DNA of 64,000 bases from Anniella stebbinsi (taxonomy: Eukaryota > Chordata > Lepidosauria > Squamata > Anniellidae): assembly GCA_029215795.1 (NCBI GenBank), contig JARDYH010000004.1, positions 200,928,017 through 200,992,016 on the forward strand, written 5' to 3'. Shown here piece by piece: positions 59,601 to 64,000 of the stretch. The translations under genes were made by a program, and so were the position numbers. The notes below the pieces were generated by a model, which saw only the letters and a program-made list of their open reading frames with translations, was not told the DNA's origin and made no database searches. How positions within the stretch are numbered: the first letter of the stretch is position 1; the number at the start of each line of letters is the position of its first letter.

Positions 59601-62600
59601 GCAGTGTTTTCTATGGACCATCCTCCAGCAATGAAGTGGAGTTGGTGCCTCTCAAAGGTTACAGCCCTTCAAACTGGTGCTCAAATAGTAAGTTTGTCCT
59701 GAGGAGGTTTTTCAGTGAGCATCTTAGCATATGTTTCTCAAAATGCAGCTAACTCTCATATGCTTTGGATCTGAATTTTCAACCACCTTTTGAATGAAAA
59801 ATTTAGTAATGTCAGATCAGTTAGTTAAGCATTGACAGAAAGCCCGATAGGTGGGATTATGATACGTTGAAAGTTCTAAAGGGCCAAAGGAAATGCCCCA
59901 AATATATTTTTTAACCACGTTGGTATTTGCATTGGAAAAAAGTTTCTCTTGGTGAGAATGAGAGCTTTTTACCTAATGCAAATAGAGGTTTGATCACATC
60001 ATAGCCTTGTTGCAGGCACAGCTCGTTGTGTTCTGTTTTTCTTTAAAAACGAAATTCAGTGGTATCTATCACACTGCTGAAGTTTTCCTCCTTCATAAAT
60101 AACATGATCTTCTGTTATATACCTATCTTTCATCCCTCCCCTATGTCACCTCTTCCCCACCCCTCCACTACCATTTTCATCCCCCCCTTCTGTCTCCCTT
60201 TGTGGGCATGTGCAGAGGTAAGTCAATTCAACTGTGCACACACCTTTTTTTAAAATGAGGACTAGCACAAGACTAATGGTGGAAGTCTGCAAATGTACAT
60301 TTTCAAAAGTATGTAACTCCAGAAGTGCACAAATACTGCACCATCAAAAAAAAAAAAGGGGGGGGGGAAACAGCTGTGTTCATATTACTCCAAACAGATG
60401 TGAAATGACACAAATGGGAGCAAAATTGTGCTACACGGACATACCCATTCATACACATTACAGTAAACGTCCCCACCACGTCCCCACAGGAACACCACAA
60501 GGTCCTGAAAACAAGGATCACACCAGTGGTTCTTTATGGTACTATGGTGCACCAGAAACAGTTTGCAAATTCTCATTTTGAAAAAAATACAGGCAAAGCA
60601 AGGATAAATCATGGGACAGCTGTAAGACCATGATGACATCATGTGGACAGCTCACAAGAATGTGCAAAAGGGGCAAATTAAAAGCCTCAACTGATCAAGC
60701 CCTAGGAGCAGGGGGAGCTAATTTGGGTTGGGACTGGGGTGTGGGGGGGGGTAAAGACATAAAAGCCAATTACCTCCTGACAGAATACTGAAGTGGATTG
60801 GGTCTCCATTCCTGCTAATTTACTTCATAAAAGCTATTCACCCCATAGCTGCCCCACCAGGGCCTGATCCATATGGGGGGATGCATATTGTTGTCTTTTT
60901 AAAGGCCATTCACACAATTATTCCTTGAATGAACACTCTAGTTTGTCTCTAATTTGCAGTGTAGACTTTCCTGTAATCAAGTTCATTTGCTAACTCCTGT
61001 TCCTTGTGATGTCTTCCCCTTAGTGATTGTTCATGCCTTCCTGGTTTGTAATGCTAGTACTGAACTCACAACTTTGAGGAATATAGAGCAAAATGTCAGT
61101 CCAACTTTACCAATAATGCAGCATCTACTCACAAAGTATGTAATGTTGCTATTTATATTTCATTGAAGATTTAATCTGCCGACTATACCATAGTTTGACA
61201 AAGATGGAAACAGTAACTTTTCTTTTTCTGCATGAAATGTTGCTTACAGACTCATATCCCTGTGGAAATATTTACAATTAAGGCTGTGCAAACAAAAGAG
61301 ACATCATATTAAAAATATACAATTTGTACTCACTGTGATTTCTTGGTCTTTCATCCATAGCAATTGTCTGAAAATTAATAAGACATGGAAAAATTAAATT
61401 GGAATGTATCTATTTTATTTATTTATTTATATTTAATTTATTATTTAATATGAACATGGAATGGTGACAATGGAATCATAGAAAAGATTATACTATATTT
61501 TATAACTAAAAGCAGACTGGTGGATTTATTGAAGGAAATAGATTTTGCTTAAATCTTTTGATGAGAATCTTCTAATATAGATGTAATTTAATTATATAGC
61601 AATTTGTTGCAAACAGTGTAATCATATACATGTCTATTCAGATGTCAGTAAGTCAGTCAGTAAATTTTATTGTATATAGCCACCAGCCATTTATACACTT
61701 CTCATATACATGAAATTACATCCCTAGAGTCAACACTATTTACTCTCACATGCATGGCCAAAACCAGAAATTTCGCTGTTCTAAAAGTTACATATTTACT
61801 AAAATCACGCAATAAAAAACACAACTTTTCAGCAATTGTTCTTCCAGTCAGTTGTGTCAACAATGGGAGAATATAAATTTTCCTAATATCTGAGTAACTT
61901 TCACAAGTTAAAATAAGTCCTATTGTCCCAGTTCACAGATCACAGTGGCAAATTGTGGGTTAATTGTTAATTAACCCACAATTTGCTGGGTTGCATGCCA
62001 TAGACAAGCCGGTTCCACTTTCTATAAACAACTTCCAATCAATGCGATTGGAAGTTGTCGCGTGGCATGCAAAACCATACACTTTCGGTTGTTTGTGGGT
62101 TAAATAACCTGAATCTACACTTTATTCTTAGGTTAACTTTATATTGTTTAACTCACAAACAACCCAAAGTGTCTGAGTTTGCATGTCACACAACAGTCAG
62201 TAATCAGAAGTTGCTTATACAATGGAAGCAGCTTGCACACAATTGACTCATTGGCTCAGTTCAGACAACACATTTCTCTATGGTGGTTTTAGAACACCAC
62301 TGTGGAGTTTTTACACCAGCGTTGAGAAATGTGCTGTCTGGTGGGAAAACTCCACGCAATGGTGTTGTTTTTTAAAACACTCCACGCAGAATATCCACGC
62401 TGTGCAGAGGAGAGTACCTACACAACAGTTGTGTTGTGTGCTGTGTGGAGGGCTCCGTTGAGTTTTCCGTTGTATTGAGTTGATTTTTCCCACTGGCTAC
62501 AGAGTTCCCTGGCAGGAGCGGTGAAAGGAGGGAGTGCCACTGGTGGAGTTAGAACATGTTGTGTGGGGAATACCTCCTAAAACTCAACCATTGAGTGGAG

Positions 62601-62979
62601 TTTTCACGTTGCGTTGACTATACATTGTCTGTACTAAGCCACTGAATACAATCGAACTTACTCCTAGGTAAGTATGCATAGGAGTGCAGCCTAAATATAC
62701 TTCTCTTTTTTGTGCTTTTTAGGACTGTCAAAGGAGTATCTTATAGTAACAGAATAAAGAACCAAAAATTTAAATCACCAGCCTTAAACCCAAATATTGT
62801 AGATTCTGGAGTCCTGAGTCAAGAAACAATGATAAATCTGGCAAATAAGATGATTCAGACATTTCAGCTGAATAAGGATCAGGCTAAGGCGCTGTTTCAG
62901 ATAGGTGCTATGATGACATCAGAAGAAATTGATACAGAAATAGGAAAACAGAAAGCCCTTCCTATAACAGTAATACATG
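34780..62979 (+). CDS. ZGRF1: ZGRF1, GRF-zinc-finger helicase (16 coding exons; C-terminal helicase core outside window)
   Basis: ZGRF1 is a nuclear superfamily-1 helicase that supports homologous recombination and crosslink repair with RAD51 (family knowledge). Coding exons: 34780-34800, 34959-35039, 35151-35207, 36309-36494, 37097-39326, 42391-42467, 44080-44178, 48507-48663, 49026-49684, 54343-54475, 55605-55783, 57389-57576, 58614-58753, 59541-59687, 61024-61135 and 62723-62979. All phases close, giving about 1574 codons. Domain order: DUF2439 (about residues 5-85, shared with fungal Mte1/Dbl2), a long low-complexity region (116-1190), and the GRF zinc finger (1275-1310; Cys1275, His1277, Cys1300, Cys1308 and the GRLFYAC motif). 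The pre-helicase region follows and ends at PITVIHG, just before the expected Walker A (GxGKS) exon, which is not in the window. Human ZGRF1 has about 2100 residues. Intron 9-10 carries the 3-kb foldback element. Confidence 0.96.
34959..35039 (+). CDS. ZGRF1: ZGRF1 coding exon 2 (DUF2439)
   Basis: This 81-bp in-frame exon encodes VLYTHQKTKKSKVWQDGILK then STVGGNK, the diagnostic start of the DUF2439 domain. The acceptor is caaatag and the donor aaggtaaaa. Confidence 0.96.
35151..35207 (+). CDS. ZGRF1: ZGRF1 coding exon 3 (DUF2439)
   Basis: This 57-bp in-frame exon encodes ATLIDDKGQILDSIFVKFQ. The acceptor is aatacag and the donor caggtatat. Confidence 0.96.
35544..35794 (+). repeat. Sauria-type SINE, full length
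   Basis: The head is gccagtgtggtgtagtggct, the B box is ccgggttctagtccccactc, and the core is caacctacctcacagggttg then ttgttgtgaggataaaatga. The end is ttccttggaggaaaaaaggc then aggatataaatgcaat, with an AATA tail. It is the best-preserved copy in the window and lies in ZGRF1 intron 3. Confidence 0.9.
36309..36494 (+). CDS. ZGRF1: ZGRF1 coding exon 4 (end of DUF2439)
   Basis: This 186-bp exon encodes VKPGDDLECERYLITVEAEK and ends LPVGLKRKYT before the donor cactgtatgt. It completes the DUF2439 domain. Confidence 0.95.
37097..39326 (+). CDS. ZGRF1: ZGRF1 coding exon 5 (2.2-kb exon, disordered region)
   Basis: The exon follows acceptor ttctag and begins GFQGPHRMEKK. It encodes residues 116-858, a Ser/Asn/Glu-rich region with no recognised fold. 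Blocks such as RSKAQILALLNREQKPLKAP and GKIVQRKSRWETYLPSYL are likely conserved interaction motifs. It ends in phase 1 at donor gaaggttatt; the in-frame stop seen 2 codons later belongs to the intron. Confidence 0.94.
40780..40965 (+). repeat. MIR-type SINE
   Basis: The sequence follows the MIR core: ggccttaggcaattggctct, tcttcatctgtgatatgaga, tttacagggtggctgtcagg, then gtgaagtgctttaaatcctc and atataaatgctaag. Confidence 0.65.
41689..41790 (+). repeat. 51-bp tandem duplication
   Basis: The unit starting gctatttggcataaggagat is present twice, back to back (41689-41739 and 41740-41790), with a single mismatch (ctttgtag against cttggtag). Confidence 0.95.
42391..42467 (+). CDS. ZGRF1: ZGRF1 coding exon 6
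   Basis: This 77-bp exon enters in phase 1 and leaves in phase 0, encoding AKQKFAEVSSEDVQISSYVY then SGSPKL. The acceptor is ttctgtag and the donor ttggtaact. Confidence 0.85.
42690..42900 (-). repeat. MIR-type SINE, minus strand
   Basis: The plus strand reads ttttcaaactgcttcacata then ggccctgtaagttaggccag and atgactaagctgcaatttga, the complement of the MIR/CORE pattern. It is strongly diverged. Confidence 0.5.
42919..43110 (+). repeat. tRNA-derived SINE, copy 3
   Basis: The head is ggggttgtagtttagtgatg with tttgcatgcagaaggtctca and cttcaatccctggcatctct. The end is agattgaccagtggcctgag then ccagtataaggcagc. It belongs to the same family as 25480 and 27061. Confidence 0.82.
44080..44178 (+). 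CDS. ZGRF1: ZGRF1 coding exon 7
   Basis: This 99-bp in-frame exon encodes DSSLNNYEEKPTTATVNMLQ then GHIPLEVADSQPK. The acceptor is atttccag and the donor aaaggtatat. Conservation is low, so the call rests on splice sites and phase. Confidence 0.8.
44648..45090 (-). mobile_element. L2-like LINE, short 3' copy, minus strand
   Basis: It begins with an AAT repeat (the complement of the 3' tail). On the minus strand it encodes GPGYLRDRLLPYNPPRTLRS, RTFSSAAPRLWNDLPEE and FRQAYPV, nearly identical to the copy at 28987-29947. The 5' end is truncated at a ttgggtccagg word. Confidence 0.85.
45091..47433. other. ZGRF1 intron, no clear feature
   Basis: Mostly A/T-rich sequence with 'attattattattt' near 46870. 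No exon, structured RNA or classified repeat was recognised. Confidence 0.35.
47434..47763. mobile_element. 314-bp palindromic hAT-type MITE with 8-bp TSD, copy 2
   Basis: The element (47442-47755) begins tagggtgaccatatgaaaag and ends in the inverted copy ccatatggtcatccta. The interior gctttaacagttg and gaaattcccttttc words match copy 1 at 31331. The octamer gtgttttc is perfectly duplicated (47434-47441 and 47756-47763). Confidence 0.9.
48507..48663 (+). CDS. ZGRF1: ZGRF1 coding exon 8
   Basis: This 157-bp exon encodes MLSTQWIPSEPSDCHFPTSP through PRIGPELSMDYETDLL. The acceptor is atgtgcag and the donor ctcagtaaga. It leaves in phase 1, matching the next exon (R codon a|ga). Confidence 0.85.
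49026..49684 (+). CDS. ZGRF1: ZGRF1 coding exon 9
   Basis: This 659-bp exon encodes residues 970-1189. It includes PIPRARIPVVTVP, QKRQSKWQKYQNTTHSDL and FSTEEASKVLDQLN, and ends at donor aaggtacat in phase 0. The SKWQKYQN block resembles a conserved ZGRF1 motif. Confidence 0.92.
50350..50935 (+). mobile_element. L2-like LINE reverse-transcriptase fragment
   Basis: The plus strand encodes FLDLSMAFDTIDHGIFLDRL, VPQGSILSPMLFNIYI, and MGWMRVNKLKLNPDKADVLV then GVALPLKNQVCALGV, in that order but with frame breaks. The aspartate pair of the catalytic YADD block is not preserved. It ends in an (AAAG)n run at 50915-50932. Confidence 0.8.
51259..51396. repeat. Left terminal CCGAT array
   Basis: Repeated ccgatccgatccgatcc words, broken by short non-repeat spacers, end in the perfect 18-base palindrome gtccgatccggatcggac. 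On the plus strand the pentamer reads CCGAT. Confidence 0.9.
54103..54225. repeat. Right terminal CCGAT array
   Basis: It starts with the same 18-base palindrome gtccgatccggatcggac and continues with ccgatccgatccgacc words. The plus strand again reads CCGAT, so the arrays are direct although the arms are inverted. Confidence 0.88.
54343..54475 (+). CDS. ZGRF1: ZGRF1 coding exon 10
   Basis: This 133-bp exon begins about 100 bases after the giant foldback element. It encodes NTSGLSFPSAEMVKCANIPK and ends IYIPAEFQSPAHYKQIFST then ALI. The acceptor is atttttcag and the donor gataggtacg, leaving phase 1. Confidence 0.94.
55605..55783 (+). CDS. ZGRF1: ZGRF1 coding exon 11 (start of GRF zinc finger)
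   Basis: This 179-bp exon encodes EHLNILLFELSQKLHKALEK then VDISFYTS, and the first half of the GRF finger, CNHKITTKLVMVKKEGRNK (Cys1275, His1277). The acceptor is gcatgaag and the donor aaggtatac. Confidence 0.94.
56040..56140 (+). repeat. Homopolymer and G-rich tract with G-quadruplex potential
   Basis: A T run followed by a G run (56047-56069) is followed at 56108-56133 by repeated GGGGT/TAGGG units. At least four runs of three or more G occur on the plus strand. It lies in the intron between the two halves of the GRF finger. Confidence 0.8.
56365..56425 (+). repeat. LINE-like 3' tail
   Basis: It reads aaccgcccagagaactttgg then attgggctgtatagaaaagt with an AATA-type tail. It is the same family as 21640; an inverted copy is at 57205-57262 (gcccagtagccaaagctctc). 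Confidence 0.6.
57389..57576 (+). CDS. ZGRF1: ZGRF1 coding exon 12 (end of GRF zinc finger)
   Basis: This 188-bp exon starts GRLFYACDAPKSDRCDYFKW, completing the GRF finger (Cys1300, Cys1308), and runs to SLYEECQLLM. The acceptor is gtttcag and the donor atgaggtatgt, leaving phase 2. Confidence 0.97.
57960..58370. repeat. GC-rich foldback (MITE-like)
   Basis: The arms ctatatcccaaggtaatccc then tgg (from 57981), and ccagggactttccccgggat then atag (to 58083), are inverted. The rest to 58370 is GC-richer than the intron around it. No target duplication was identified. Confidence 0.45.
58614..58753 (+). CDS. ZGRF1: ZGRF1 coding exon 13
   Basis: This 140-bp exon encodes KTFDIQRKQFGKLKKLNIAT and ends LYLKLNRKEHSSVYSK, matching the conserved LYLKLSRKERSSAYSK of mammals. 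The acceptor is tccccag and the donor aaaggttggt. Confidence 0.95.
58985..59240. repeat. Palindromic MITE-like segment
   Basis: Left ttcatggattgttttgcatc, with cataaatcattcctgggttg, pairs roughly with caacccagagttttaacc-type words and ends with gctgatgcaaagcag. Repeated 'aacccagaactctgggtt' words fold on themselves. Confidence 0.45.
59541..59687 (+). CDS. ZGRF1: ZGRF1 coding exon 14
   Basis: This 147-bp exon encodes DDLWVVSKTLIFEPLDTFIA, FYGPSSSNEVELVPLKGY and SPSNWCSN. The acceptor is tttgacag and the donor aatagtaagt, leaving phase 1. Confidence 0.95.
59688..61023. other. ZGRF1 intron, no exon
   Basis: It contains a poly-A/poly-G run at 60346-60368 and a pyrimidine-rich stretch at 60120-60200. 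No gene or classified repeat was recognised. Confidence 0.4.
61024..61135 (+). CDS. ZGRF1: ZGRF1 coding exon 15
   Basis: This 112-bp exon encodes IVHAFLVCNASTELTTLRNI and ends PIMQHLLTK. The acceptor is cccttag and the donor aaagtatgt, leaving phase 2. Confidence 0.95.
61935..62180. repeat. Cluster of short perfect hairpins
   Basis: At 61948-61986 an 18-bp perfect arm pair (gcaaattgtgggttaatt and its complement) closes on a 3-base loop. At about 62028-62057 the arms acttccaatc and gattggaagt close on 'aatgc'. Larger 'gtgggttaa' words recur in both orientations, as in a MITE. Confidence 0.6.
62250..62640. mobile_element. DNA-transposon-like element with inverted ends
   Basis: The left end ttggctcagttcagacaaca and the right end acattgtctgtactaagcca are inverted relatives. 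The interior repeats 'ggagtttt' and 'aaaactcca' in both orientations. No coding region was found. Confidence 0.5.
62723..62979 (+). CDS. ZGRF1: ZGRF1 coding exon 16 (last in window)
   Basis: This 257-bp exon encodes MIQTFQLNKDQAKALFQIGA then MMTS, the pre-helicase helices, and ends PITVIHG at donor catggtaaat. In the family the next residues form the Walker A loop, so the following exon, outside the window, should carry it. Confidence 0.95.
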
Positions 62980-64000
62980 GTAAATTATTGTATATGAACT
63001 TAAATTCTTTGCTTCTGAAGTTTTTCCTTTTTTTCTGCTCATCTCCTTTTTTCCTAAGAAACTTTTTCTTTGATTCTCTTTAGTGCCATCCTATTTCTCT
63101 TTTATTTATATCTAAAGTTCTTTGACATTTTGTATAACAAGAATCACCACTAGTCTTGTGATAGGAAGATGCTGTATCCTCCTTAATTTAAGTTGTCTGT
63201 TCTCCATCAGTACATACAATTTTAATTAGAATAATCTAAAGGGTGTGTGTGTGTCATTTATATAGAAAGGACAACATAATACTTTCTGCTTTACTTGCTT
63301 TTTAGTTAAATATTTATACTAAACATTTATAGTATAAACCTACTTAAAGGACAGAAAATAGGGTTACAAAGGGCTACAAATTACCTTCAGGCATTTCATA
63401 TGTAATGTACAATTAATAAAAGGGAATGTGGGTTTGTCTGTCTGTCACTGCCATAGTTCCAAGACCATGAAACCTAGATACTTGTAGCTTGGCATGCATA
63501 CTAAGGGGACCTTAGAGGTATGCACACCTGAGTTAATTTGTTTTTAAAACACATTATTTAATTTTAATTAATTAAAATGTGTCCATGTGGTTGAAGCCTG
63601 CTGTACATCTTCAGCGACTGGGAGAGCAGACTATCTTAACCAGTGCATACTTTTGTAGTCAATTAAATTTGAAGCCAGGGGAAAATAATAGGCTGAGGGA
63701 CACGATTATACACCTGCCCACTACTGTGAGGCCCCCTTTCAGGGGAATGGAGGGGAAAGGCCCCTCTCTTAAGGGGTTACAGGGGTGCATCTGATAGGAA
63801 CCAAACCTAGGGGTGCAAGCTGTATGGCTTCACTCAATCACCTGTGTAAGTTTGCTTGCAGCTTTTGCTGTATCAGGGTAAAGGCTATTCTCACCCAGGA
63901 GAAGCTGGGTCTGTTTGCTAGTTTTCAATAAATGTACTAACTAGAATCCTTCTCTATTCCTATACATTTTGGTCAATTTGGTTATTTCAGCAATATAACA
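62980..64000. other. ZGRF1 intron (partial) with an unclassified repeat
   Basis: From about 63418 to the window end the sequence is richer in G/C and includes ttcaataaatgtactaac (poly-A-signal-like) near 63925, suggesting part of an interspersed element. The class could not be identified, and no exon was seen. Confidence 0.35.

Overview
This window is vertebrate nuclear DNA, most probably from a squamate reptile. It shows long introns with consensus GT-AG splice sites, a CpG-rich divergent promoter, and a repeat load of Sauria-type SINEs (tRNA-like head, 'ggaggaaaggcgggatataaatg' type tail split by AATA repeats), CR1 and L2-like LINEs, an L1/Tx1-like LINE, and many palindromic hAT-type MITEs. 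The species assignment is inferred from these repeats. No bacterial, viral or organelle gene is present.

Two protein-coding genes lie head to head. LARP7 is on the minus strand (1624..23296 for the coding part, 5' end near 30.75 kb): 12 coding exons were reconstructed and all reading phases close, giving 580 codons; the final short exon lies beyond base 1. ZGRF1 is on the plus strand (start codon 34780; coding exons to 62979): 16 exons were reconstructed with all phases consistent, giving about 1574 codons. This covers the N-terminal DUF2439 region, a 2.2-kb disordered exon and the GRF zinc finger; the helicase Walker A exon lies beyond the window. LARP7 and ZGRF1 are also neighbours in human, so synteny supports both calls.

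The most informative non-coding locus is on the plus strand, antisense within the LARP7 intron between exons 9 and 8 (9776..14140). It is the miR-302/367 cluster, known from mammals and birds as a pluripotency miRNA cluster in exactly this intron. miR-302b, miR-302a and miR-367 are well preserved, a miR-302c-like copy has a seed change and a poor hairpin, and a miR-302d position holds only a weak remnant. A TATA-like box, an octamer-like site, a SOX-like site and a splice donor sit just upstream.

The most striking structural feature is a 2,986-bp foldback element (51251..54236) in a ZGRF1 intron. Its two ~1.48-kb arms are nearly identical inverted copies about an axis at 52747, its ends carry CCGAT pentanucleotide arrays, and it is bounded by an 8-bp target duplication. 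Two copies of a ~315-bp palindromic hAT-type MITE with perfect 8-bp target duplications are also present; one sits between the CpG-rich blocks that probably form the LARP7 and ZGRF1 promoters.

Layout: 1-23.3 kb LARP7 coding exons and introns with the miRNA cluster; 23.3-30.75 kb LARP7 first intron, full of SINEs and nested LINEs; 30.4-32.5 kb divergent promoter region; 34.7-63 kb ZGRF1 exons and introns; 63-64 kb ZGRF1 intron.
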